Below are positions 8,464 to 15,488 of a stretch of 64,000 bases of DNA, piece after piece. The DNA is taken from positions 1 through 64,000 of the forward strand of contig NZ_JAUXMX010000037.1 in assembly GCF_030683065.1 (NCBI RefSeq), given 5' to 3'. The translations under genes were made by a program, and so were the position numbers. The DNA is from Pseudomonas sp. (GTDB lineage Bacteria; Pseudomonadota; Gammaproteobacteria; Pseudomonadales; Pseudomonadaceae). The notes below the pieces were generated by a model, which was not told the origin of the DNA, made no database searches, and saw only the letters and a list, made by a program, of their open reading frames with translations. Each line of letters begins with the position of its first letter. The first letter of the stretch is position 1.

Positions 8464-9924
8464 TTAGCGGCCGGCGAGTACCGGCAACACACGTGGCCGC
8501 AGCACCTCGCCAAGCACTGTAAGCAGACCGATGGCACCGACGATCCAGTACCACTCGGTGACCGGGTCGAAGCCGAGCCAACCGAGCGCGTGCAGGAACA
8601 CCACCATGATCAGCACCGGACTGACGTAGCGCACCATGAACAACCAGAGGGCATAGCCCAGCGGCGGCAGGCCCAGTTCGTCGCGCATGATTTCGTCGCG
8701 CAGCGCATAGCCCGCCAGGCAGACCAGGAAAATCCCGCCAAGGGGCATCATCCAGCGCGATGTCAGGTAATCCAGCCAGTCGAAGAGGTTCTTGCCCAGC
8801 GGCGTCCAGCCGGCCATCAGGTTGAACGAAAGCATGGCCAGCAGGCTGATCACCAGCAGCACGCCGCCAGCCAGTACCGCAGATTTCATGCGGCTGATGC
8901 CGTGCTTCTCGTTTAGGTAGGCCACCGTGGCTTCGATCATGGAAATCGCTGAGGTCAGCGCGGCGATCGACACCATGGCGAAGAACAACACCCCGAACGC
9001 GGTGCCAAACGGCATCTGCTGGAAGGCCAGCGGCAGGCTCATGAAAATCAAACCTGGCCCTGCTCCCGGACTCATGCCATTGGCAAAGATAATCGGGAAA
9101 ATCGCCAGACCGGCGAGCAGCGCGACGCTGGTGTCGCACAAGGCAACGACGAATGTGGTGCGGGCAATTGACTGGCCATCGGGAATATAGGAGCCGTAGG
9201 TGAGAATCGCCCCGGAGGCCAGACTGAGGGTGAAGAAGGCATGCCCCAACGCGGCGAGCAGGGCCTCGCCGGTGATCTTCGAGGCGTCGAAGCTGAACAG
9301 AAAATCGAAGCCGGCGCTGAAGCCGCCGCTGGTAAAGGCATAGCCCACCAGCACCAGCAGCATTACGGCCAGGCCAGGCATCATCCAGCGCACCGCATTC
9401 TCAATGCCCTGTTGCACCCCCTTGGCTACAATCGCCAGGGTCAACAGCGACACCAGCACGCTCCAGCCGCCGAGTTGCCAAGGATTGGCATTGTGTTGAC
9501 TAAACACCTGACCGAGGGTGTCGACGCTGGTGGCTGCCAGCGAGCCGTCGAGCATCTTCCACGTGTAGGCGAAAGCCCAGCCAGCCACCACCACGTAGAA
9601 ACACAGAATCATAAAGCCGGCCAGCATGGCCATGCCGCCCACCGCCTTCCACAGTGGATTGCCGCTGCTCTCGCGCACCACCCGGCCGATGGCGTCGATC
9701 GGGCTGCCACGCCCACGACGGCCGATAGCGATCTCGGTCATCATCACCGGAATACCAATCGCCAGAATGCAGGCCAGGTACATCAATACAAACGCACCAC
9801 CGCCGTACTCGCCGGTGATGTAGGGGAATTTCCAGATATTGCCCAGGCCCACGGCGGAGCCGGTTGCAGCGAGGATAAAGCCCCAGCGCGAGAGCCAGAG
9901 GTTCTTCGGTTTTTCACGGGTCAT
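8464..9924 (-). CDS. Sodium-dependent NSS-family symporter
   Basis: This 486-aa polytopic protein begins NLWLSRWGFILAATGSAVGL followed by GNIWKFPYITGEYGGGAF. That is the hallmark unwound TM1 and TM2 region of neurotransmitter:sodium symporters (LeuT fold), where the Na+ and substrate sites lie. About twelve hydrophobic helices are visible. Bacterial members take up amino acids or related amines with sodium. The ATG at 9924 has AGGTGACG upstream. It is preceded by a terminator from the maiA operon and followed by its own terminator, so it is probably monocistronic. The exact substrate is unknown; adjacency to tyrosine catabolism is suggestive only. Confidence 0.92.
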   Translation of the reverse strand: MTREKPKNLWLSRWGFILAATGSAVGLGNIWKFPYITGEYGGGAFVLMYLACILAIGIPVMMTEIAIGRRGRGSPIDAIGRVVRESSGNPLWKAVGGMAMLAGFMILCFYVVVAGWAFAYTWKMLDGSLAATSVDTLGQVFSQHNANPWQLGGWSVLVSLLTLAIVAKGVQQGIENAVRWMMPGLAVMLLVLVGYAFTSGGFSAGFDFLFSFDASKITGEALLAALGHAFFTLSLASGAILTYGSYIPDGQSIARTTFVVALCDTSVALLAGLAIFPIIFANGMSPGAGPGLIFMSLPLAFQQMPFGTAFGVLFFAMVSIAALTSAISMIEATVAYLNEKHGISRMKSAVLAGGVLLVISLLAMLSFNLMAGWTPLGKNLFDWLDYLTSRWMMPLGGIFLVCLAGYALRDEIMRDELGLPPLGYALWLFMVRYVSPVLIMVVFLHALGWLGFDPVTEWYWIVGAIGLLTVLGEVLRPRVLPVLAGR

Positions 9925-9953
9925 GCGTCACCTGCTTGTTTTTATCTGTGACG

Positions 9954-9985
9954 AAAAAGAACCCGCCGCGCTTGTGGCGCGGCGG
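9954..9985 (-). terminator. Rho-independent terminator of the hpd-hmgA-fahA-maiA operon
   Basis: CCGCCGCGC / GCGCGGCGG is a perfect 9-bp stem with a 5-nt loop, followed on the minus strand by a GTTCTTTTTCG T-rich tract. It is 65 bp beyond the maiA stop codon. Confidence 0.85.
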
Positions 9986-10050
9986 AATGAGCAGGCCTGG
10001 ATAAAAGCCGGGTTTCGCCAAACCCGCGCAGCGTCAAGCGCGGTGCGAGG

Positions 10051-10701
10051 TTATTGGGCGTCGGGTTGCACCTCAGGCGCCGCCTGTTGGAAGGCATCCA
10101 GAGATTCACAACGCGCCGCCATGGCGAGAATGCGCGGGTACGCATCGAGGTCACAGTTAAAACGGCGGGCATTATACAACTGTGGAACCAGACAGGCTTC
10201 CAGATATCCAGGCCGCTCACCGAGGGACAGCCGATCATTGAACACCGCCAGCCCGGCTTCGACCGCAGCCAGGCCATTGTGCGTCCAATGCCGATACCAG
10301 GCGTCTTTCCCTGCCTCGCTGACCCCCAACTCGCCGGTCAGATATTGCAGCACCCGCAGGTTATTCAGCGGGTGGATATCGCAAGCGATATGCAGGGCCA
10401 GGGCACGCACCTGGGCGCGCTTGGCAGGGTCGTTGGGCAACAGCGCGGGTAGCGGAAACACGTCGTCGAGGTATTCGAGAATCGCCAGCGATTGGGCGAT
10501 ACGCACCCCGCCATTGCCTTCGTCCACTAGCAGCGGCAGCAATTGCTGCGGATTAAGCGCCTGGTACTCGGCCGCATGCTGCTGGCCGCCATCCTTGACC
10601 AGATGCACGGGCACTTGCTGGTAGGCCAGGCCCTTGAGATTAAGGGCAATACGCACTCGGTAGGCGGCGCTGGAGCGCCAGTAAGAATATAGAGTCAGCA
10701 T
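10051..10701 (-). CDS. maiA: Maleylacetoacetate isomerase
   Basis: The 216-aa protein is a zeta-class glutathione S-transferase. It opens MLTLYSYWRSSAAYRVRIAL, where SSxxxR is the zeta signature that places glutathione. QSLAILEYLDD, at the end of the thioredoxin-like domain, contributes the second glutathione contact, and an all-helical C-terminal domain follows. It isomerises maleylacetoacetate to fumarylacetoacetate in the cytoplasm. It is the last gene of the homogentisate operon: fahA and hmgA lie upstream and a strong terminator downstream. The ATG at 10701 has GGAG at six bases. The length equals the family norm. Confidence 0.93.
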   Translation of the reverse strand: MLTLYSYWRSSAAYRVRIALNLKGLAYQQVPVHLVKDGGQQHAAEYQALNPQQLLPLLVDEGNGGVRIAQSLAILEYLDDVFPLPALLPNDPAKRAQVRALALHIACDIHPLNNLRVLQYLTGELGVSEAGKDAWYRHWTHNGLAAVEAGLAVFNDRLSLGERPGYLEACLVPQLYNARRFNCDLDAYPRILAMAARCESLDAFQQAAPEVQPDAQ

Positions 10702-10736
10702 GCAAGCTCCTTTGGCGACCTAACCAAGAGCGAAAC

Positions 10737-10813
10737 GTAGGATGGGTTGAGCGCAGCGATACCCATCACTGCACCCGATGGGTATCGTCGCTACGCTCCT
10801 CGACCCATCCTAC
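10737..10813. repeat. 77-bp GTAG-headed inverted repeat between fahA and maiA
   Basis: The arms GTAGGATGGGT (10737-10747) and ACCCATCCTAC (10803-10813) enclose an inner pair, GCGATACCCATC / GATGGGTATCG. The structure is a paired REP-like unit (BIME-like). It sits in the middle of the operon and could modulate the fahA/maiA expression ratio or protect the upstream mRNA. Confidence 0.75.
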
Positions 10814-10824
10814 GATCTACCCAT

Positions 10825-11808
10825 TCACGGCCTGTACTTTTCCACCACCTGATCGATGGCACCGAACAGGCTATGGCCTGCGGCATCGAACATCTCGATA
10901 CGCACCCGATCGCCGAACGTAAGGAACGGGGTTTTCGCCTCGCCACTCTCGATAATCTCCAGCATGCGTTTCTCCGCCAAGCAGCTGGAACCAGCGCTGC
11001 GGTCGTAGTTCGACACGGTACCCGAACCGATGATGGTGCCTGCTCCCAGCGGCCGGGTCTTGGCAGCGTGGGCGACCAGGGTCGGGAAATTGAAAGTCAT
11101 GTCGGTGCCGGCATCCGGCTGACCGAATAACGCGCCGTTGATGTGCGAGACCAGCGGGCGGTGCACCTTGCCGTCTTTCCAGCAGTCGCCCAGTTCGTCC
11201 GGGGTAATCGCCACAGGCGAGAAGCTGGATGACGGCTTGCTCTGGTAGAAGCCGAAGCCCTTGGCCAGCTCGCCAGGGATCAGGTTGCGCAACGACACGT
11301 CGTTGACCAGCATCAGCAACTGGATGTGCTGCCCGGCCTCGGCCGCAGTGACGCCCATCGGCACGTCGTCGGTGATCAGCGCAATCTCGGCTTCCAGGTC
11401 AATGCCCCAGGCCTCGTCGGCCATTTGGATCGGGCTGTGCGGCGGGATAAAACAGTCGGCACCGCCTTGGTACATCAGCGGGTCATGCCAGAAGCTTTCT
11501 GGAATTTCAGCACCGCGCGCCTTGCGCACCAACTCGACGTGGTTGACGTAAGCGCTGCCGTCCGCCCAGTGGTAAGCACGCGGCAACGGGCTGTGACAGG
11601 CGGCCTGATCGAAGGCGAATGCGCCCTCCTCCAGCCCATCGTTAAGACGCTGATACACCGCTTCCAACTTGGGCTTGGCCACCGCCCAGTTATCCAGCGC
11701 AGCCTGCAGCGTGGCGGCAATAACCGGGACTTTGATAGCGCGGCTGAGGTCGCGGGACACCACGACGAGAACGCCGTCGCGGCCTTTATTCAATGATGCG
11801 AGTTTCAT
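10825..11808 (-). CDS. fahA: Fumarylacetoacetate hydrolase (short bacterial form)
   Basis: The 327-aa FAH-family enzyme cleaves fumarylacetoacetate into fumarate and acetoacetate. Metal-binding acidic residues of the fold are visible in WGIDLEAEIALITDDVPMG, and GAGTIIGSGTVSN is a conserved loop. The form is ~100 residues shorter than the ~430-aa FahA usual in P. aeruginosa and P. putida; it resembles the shorter enzymes of Shewanella or Xanthomonas clusters. I start at the ATG at 11808 (MKLASLNKGR) with GAGG just upstream, because the longer ORF translates the REP-like repeat. It follows hmgA with only a repeat between them. Confidence 0.9.
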   Translation of the reverse strand: MKLASLNKGRDGVLVVVSRDLSRAIKVPVIAATLQAALDNWAVAKPKLEAVYQRLNDGLEEGAFAFDQAACHSPLPRAYHWADGSAYVNHVELVRKARGAEIPESFWHDPLMYQGGADCFIPPHSPIQMADEAWGIDLEAEIALITDDVPMGVTAAEAGQHIQLLMLVNDVSLRNLIPGELAKGFGFYQSKPSSSFSPVAITPDELGDCWKDGKVHRPLVSHINGALFGQPDAGTDMTFNFPTLVAHAAKTRPLGAGTIIGSGTVSNYDRSAGSSCLAEKRMLEIIESGEAKTPFLTFGDRVRIEMFDAAGHSLFGAIDQVVEKYRP

Positions 11809-11819
11809 GCTCAAACCTC

Positions 11820-11876
11820 GTAGGGTGCGCCGTGCGCACCACATATATCCGTCGGGTTGCGGCGCGTGCGGCCTAC
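11820..11876. repeat. GTAG-flanked REP-like pair filling the hmgA-fahA junction
   Basis: On the plus strand GTAGGGTGCGCCGTGCGCACC starts at 11820; on the minus strand a second, more diverged unit starts GTAGGCCGCACGCGCC at 11876. Together they make an inverted pair occupying the whole gap. The hmgA stop codon TAG (11873-11875) lies inside the GTAG of the second unit. The fahA ribosome-binding site directly abuts the first. Confidence 0.75.
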
Positions 11877-13009
11877 TTCAATCCCGGCGCACGCCAGGAG
11901 TTGACGTATTCGGGCACATCGACCTGTGCGGCGGCCGGGTGTATGTCCAGGGCGCGGCGGGTGTCGATCATCACCGCCACCTCGTCGATAAAAGTAGCCG
12001 GATCGACCTGCGCCTTTTTCAACGCCTTGGGGTGCGGCCCGTGGGGAAAGCCGCACGGGTGCAACGTGACCATGCCCTGCTCGATATTGTCGCGGCTGAA
12101 GAAGTTGCCACGGTGGTAGAACAGCACTTCGTCGTAATCGTCGTTGTTGTGATAGAACGGCACCTTGAGCGCACCGGGGTCGCTTTCCACCGGACGCGGA
12201 GTAAAGGTGCAGATCACGAAACCGTTGGCGACAAAGGTGGTGTGGGCCGATGGCGGCAAGTGGTAACGGTGGCTCATCAGCGGGCGAATATCGCGCCAGT
12301 TGAGGCGCACCACAGTGTTGTCGCCATGCCAGCCAACCACATCCAGCGGGTTGTACGGGTAGGTGACGGTGCTGATCTGATTGCGCCGCTTGATCCGCAG
12401 CTGCCAGGTGTTCTCGTCCTGCTGAGCCTTGAAGGCCTCATCAATGCGCGGATGATCGAGCACCGCCGGATCGAAAATCGCCTGCGGACCAAGCAGGCCC
12501 TTGTCCGGCAGCTGGTAGGCGCCATCGGTGCTTTCGATCAACAGCATAAAGGTCGGCGCACTGGTCTCAATCCGCCAGGCGGTGCCACGCGGAATCAGCA
12601 GGTAATCGCCGTCGCGGTAGCTCAGGTGGCCGAAGTCGCAGTAGAACTCCCCTGCCCCCTCATGAATAAACAGCAGGTCGTCGCCATCCGCGTTGCGCAC
12701 CAGGTGGCGCATCGCGCCGTGGGTCCTCCACAGGCGCAACTTCATATCGGCATTGTGCAGGGTCAACGGCGCTTCCAGCGGACAATCGCGCTCACTGGAA
12801 ATATCGTTGAAGTTGAAGGCGTGCGGGCGCAACGGGCCTTGCCAGTCGATCCAGGCAGTCGGCGGATGCTTATGGTGCAAGTGCGCCGTAGGGCCGAAAA
12901 ACCCCTCGCGGCCCATCTCGCGCTCGTAGGTGCCCTCGGGAAAGTCGCAATGCGCCTGGCGCGAACACTCGCCTTCACGCAGGGGAAAGCTGATCCAGTT
13001 ACGGCTCAT
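11873..13009 (-). CDS. hmgA: Homogentisate 1,2-dioxygenase (short form)
   Basis: The 378-aa non-haem iron enzyme opens the aromatic ring of homogentisate to give maleylacetoacetate. The C-terminal cupin carries YHNNDDYDEVLFYHRGNFFS and HPCGFPHGPHP, which correspond to the conserved iron-binding His/Glu region of the family (usual form H-x-GG-x-PHGPHP). Typical Pseudomonas HmgA is about 430-440 aa, so this is the shorter lineage seen in other gammaproteobacteria. The ATG at 13009 is preceded by GGAG; the 19 extra residues of the longest ORF translate a repeat and are rejected. Between hpd and this gene sit a REP-like copy and a MITE-like element. Confidence 0.9.
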   Translation of the reverse strand: MSRNWISFPLREGECSRQAHCDFPEGTYEREMGREGFFGPTAHLHHKHPPTAWIDWQGPLRPHAFNFNDISSERDCPLEAPLTLHNADMKLRLWRTHGAMRHLVRNADGDDLLFIHEGAGEFYCDFGHLSYRDGDYLLIPRGTAWRIETSAPTFMLLIESTDGAYQLPDKGLLGPQAIFDPAVLDHPRIDEAFKAQQDENTWQLRIKRRNQISTVTYPYNPLDVVGWHGDNTVVRLNWRDIRPLMSHRYHLPPSAHTTFVANGFVICTFTPRPVESDPGALKVPFYHNNDDYDEVLFYHRGNFFSRDNIEQGMVTLHPCGFPHGPHPKALKKAQVDPATFIDEVAVMIDTRRALDIHPAAAQVDVPEYVNSWRAPGLK

Positions 13010-13023
13010 GACAGAACTCCATC

Positions 13024-13044
13024 GTAGGGTGCGCCGTGCGCACC
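13024..13044 (+). repeat. GTAG-headed REP-like copy in the hmgA leader
   Basis: GTAGGGTGCGCCGTGCGCACC is identical to the copy at 11820. It lies four bases upstream of the hmgA Shine-Dalgarno sequence (13010-13020). A partial inverted arm, GGTGCGC, follows at ~13052. Confidence 0.75.
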
Positions 13045-13103
13045 TATAATCGGTGCGCCTGCACACTATTAATCATAGGCGCCGGGGCGAAGGCTCATTC
13101 GGC

Positions 13104-13271
13104 CTAGGAGCCTGTCGGACTTGACCGTTCGTAGCGAGGGAAAGCCCGGCTTGAGGCAGTTATGGTGCTTTTCCGAGGCGAATAGCTGGCTATTTAACGA
13201 GGGAAAGCAGCAAAAATGACCAAATCCGGCTTTGCCGCAGTAGAACAGTGTTAAGTCCGACAGGCTCCTAG
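13104..13271. mobile_element. MITE-like element with 19-bp terminal inverted repeats
   Basis: The ends CTAGGAGCCTGTCGGACTT and AAGTCCGACAGGCTCCTAG are perfect inverted complements bounding 168 bp with no transposase. The element sits between hpd and hmgA inside the operon. Its right TIR contains the hpd stop codon. The spurious ORF it carries (SLSDLTLFYCGKAGFGHFCC..) is of a kind I recall seeing over-annotated in Pseudomonas genomes, consistent with a multicopy element. I see no convincing target-site duplication. Confidence 0.7.
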
Positions 13272-14356
13272 AGCACACCGCGCTTGATCTGGTCTTCTTC
13301 GATGGACTCGAACAATGCCTTGAAGTTGCCCTCGCCGAAGCCCTGGTTGCCCTTGCGCTGGATGATCTCGAAGAAGATCGGCCCGATCACCGTATTGGTG
13401 AAAATCTGCAACAGGATGCCGTCGTCCCCCGACGTAGCGACGCCCGGAGCGCCATCGATCAGGATACTCAGCTCACGCAGCACATCAGTCGGCTCGCCAT
13501 GACCGGCCACGCGGGTGTCGACCTTGTCGTAGTAGGTGCCAGGAGTTGCCAGGAACTGCACGCCGCTGGCGCGCAACTGGCGCACGGTGGCATAGATGTC
13601 CTCGGTGGACAGGGCGATGTGCTGAATACCTTCGCCGTGGTACTCGCGGATAAATTCCTCGATCTGCGACTTGTCGTCGGCCGACTCGTTGATCGGGATA
13701 CGGATTTTGCCGCACGGTGAGGTCATGGCCCGTGAAACCAGACCGGTGAGTTTGCCTTCGATGTCGAAATAGCGAATCTCGCGAAAGTTGGCAATCCGCT
13801 CGTAAAAGCCCGACCAGACATCCATCTGCCCGCGCTTGACGTTGTGGGTCAGGTGATCCAGCTCTTTCAGGCCGACCGCGTTGTCCTGCGGGGTGCGGCC
13901 TTCGATGTACTCGAAATCGACGTCATAGATGCTCTTGTCGCCATAGCGATCCACCAGATACAGCAAGGAGCCGCCAATACCTTCGACGCAGGGGATATTC
14001 AACTCGCCGAAGTTAGCGTGACTACCGACCAGCGTGGCCCCTTGCGACTCGACATAAGACGCTGCCTGGGCGGCGTTTTGCACCCGGAATGCCATGGCGC
14101 AGGCGCTTGGCCCGTGCTTCAAACCGAATTCGCGGACATGCCCGGTGGGACTGCCGTTGAGCACAAAGTTGATGTCGTTCTGCTGGAACAGCCAGACTTC
14201 CTTGGAGCGGTGCTTGGCAGTTTCGGTAAAGCCCATGGCAGTGAACAGCTCGCGCAACTGCTGGATGCCTTCGGGCGTCGGCGCGGTGTATTCGACAAAC
14301 TCGAAACCGTCGGTGCCGACGGGGTTGTGCTGTTCGATCTTGTTCACGGCGGTCAT
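13268..14356 (-). CDS. hpd: 4-Hydroxyphenylpyruvate dioxygenase
   Basis: The 362-aa vicinal-oxygen-chelate enzyme converts 4-hydroxyphenylpyruvate to homogentisate, the first dedicated step of tyrosine breakdown here. The iron ligands are readable: His in ELDHLTHNV, His in EGIQHIALST and Glu in PIFFEIIQRKG. The C-terminal gate helix region GFGEGNFKALFESIE is intact. The ATG at 14356 has GGAGG upstream. The protein ends ..IKRGVL at a TAG that lies inside the terminal inverted repeat of the downstream MITE-like element, so a few original residues may have been trimmed. It is the first gene of the hpd-hmgA-fahA-maiA operon; no hmgR regulator is in the window. Confidence 0.95.
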   Translation of the reverse strand: MTAVNKIEQHNPVGTDGFEFVEYTAPTPEGIQQLRELFTAMGFTETAKHRSKEVWLFQQNDINFVLNGSPTGHVREFGLKHGPSACAMAFRVQNAAQAASYVESQGATLVGSHANFGELNIPCVEGIGGSLLYLVDRYGDKSIYDVDFEYIEGRTPQDNAVGLKELDHLTHNVKRGQMDVWSGFYERIANFREIRYFDIEGKLTGLVSRAMTSPCGKIRIPINESADDKSQIEEFIREYHGEGIQHIALSTEDIYATVRQLRASGVQFLATPGTYYDKVDTRVAGHGEPTDVLRELSILIDGAPGVATSGDDGILLQIFTNTVIGPIFFEIIQRKGNQGFGEGNFKALFESIEEDQIKRGVL

Positions 14357-14826
14357 TGCGCCTCCTCGTTATTGTTGTGGACTCAGCGCCATCGCAAAAA
14401 GGCAGGACGACGCGGATAGCTTCATAACAACCGAGGCGGGGACGCCCCACAAGACGACTAGAGCTGCAAGATAGCGGCACCTGGCGCGCACACTGGCAAT
14501 AAAACCTTACAGCCTACTAAACTTGAGCAAAAGCGTCGGGAACGCGGTAAAAACCCGAGCAATGCGTAACGTTTTATTTACACGGCGGCGCATATTACTG
14601 CCAAACAAGCACTGATTTTGCTGAGGCTGCCGCATACACTCTCGATCAGCACCCTAAGGCAGCGCTGAAATACACCGAGCACAGGAGTTACCCGTGAGTC
14701 ATAGCCCACAGCAGACACTCTAATACCCAGAGCAACCAGACGAAGCGTCAGCCACGCTCAAATAGTGGCACAATGCCATTCAAGTAGACGCTACTCAGAC
14801 CGCCACAATCATGCGAGGGTAAAGCC
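14357..14826. other. Intergenic region between divergent hpd and membrane-protein gene
   Basis: This 470-bp gap should hold both promoters. I cannot place a convincing -35/-10 pair. A ten-codon reading frame, GTG..TAA at 14694-14723 (VSHSPQQTL), is preceded by AGGAG at good spacing; it may be a chance ORF or a leader peptide. Nothing else is recognisable. Confidence 0.4.
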
Positions 14827-15390
14827 ATGAGCAATGACCCGAAAGAAACTGGCGACGAACCTGTCAGCGCAGAGCAACGCCTGGAATTGCTGGAGAAAGG
14901 TCGCAAACTAGACCGCATCCTGTTGTTTGCCCTCGCCGCAGTATTGGTCATGACGCTAGTCAGCTGGTTGACCATAGCCTTGCTCAGCAAGCCCGAGGTA
15001 AAACAAGAAAATATCAGTGCCGGGCAGATTCAGGGCTTGCAAGAACAAGCAGCCGCACTGCAGAAACAGATCACCGCACTCGAACAAACATCGCGTCAGC
15101 ACGGCGACCAGTTGGGCAGCCTGCACAGCAGCAAGCCCGCCGTGACACTGGCCAAGGGCGACAACCGAGCCGTGCAGCAACAAGTTGCACAGACCTTGAT
15201 CGGCCAAGAGCAGAGCTTCCAGCTCAGCCTGGCGGCGCTGAAAAACGGCATGCGCGACCTCGCCGGCATGATCGCAGGCTCACGCAGCTGGCTGAGCGAC
15301 TACCAGGAAGCACTGGATAAGCAAATGGCCGACAGCCAGGCACGCGCGAAACACCTGCAGAAGTGGGCCGCCTCGCCAGCCGCGCCCTAG
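14827..15390 (+). CDS. Inner-membrane coiled-coil protein of unknown function
   Basis: This 187-aa protein has a charged N-terminus (~1-28) and one transmembrane helix (~29-54, ILLFALAAVLVMTLVSWLTI). A Gln- and Ala-rich periplasmic helix (~60-110) has the heptad pattern of a coiled coil (LQEQAAALQKQITALEQ), and a second helical stretch ends near 180. No enzymatic motif or named family is recognised. The start ATG has AGGG upstream. It stands alone, divergent from hpd and convergent with the ABC exporter. It could be a structural or scaffolding membrane protein; function is unassigned. Confidence 0.75.
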   Translation: MSNDPKETGDEPVSAEQRLELLEKGRKLDRILLFALAAVLVMTLVSWLTIALLSKPEVKQENISAGQIQGLQEQAAALQKQITALEQTSRQHGDQLGSLHSSKPAVTLAKGDNRAVQQQVAQTLIGQEQSFQLSLAALKNGMRDLAGMIAGSRSWLSDYQEALDKQMADSQARAKHLQKWAASPAAP

Positions 15391-15488
15391 CCTCTGCAAG
15401 GGTAAGGCCGCAGCGGGTGACTTAGCGAGGCAACGGCCAGGCGCACAAGGTAAGAAGCGCGCCAGATAGCATCACTTTGCCCGTTGTC

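Noticed and set aside
13069-13278. ORF reading SLSDLTLFYCGKAGFGHFCC..
   Set aside because: It is the translation of the MITE-like element, not a gene.
14757-14790. TGGCAC-containing sequence considered as a sigma-54 promoter
   Set aside because: The downstream TTGC element is missing at the required spacing.
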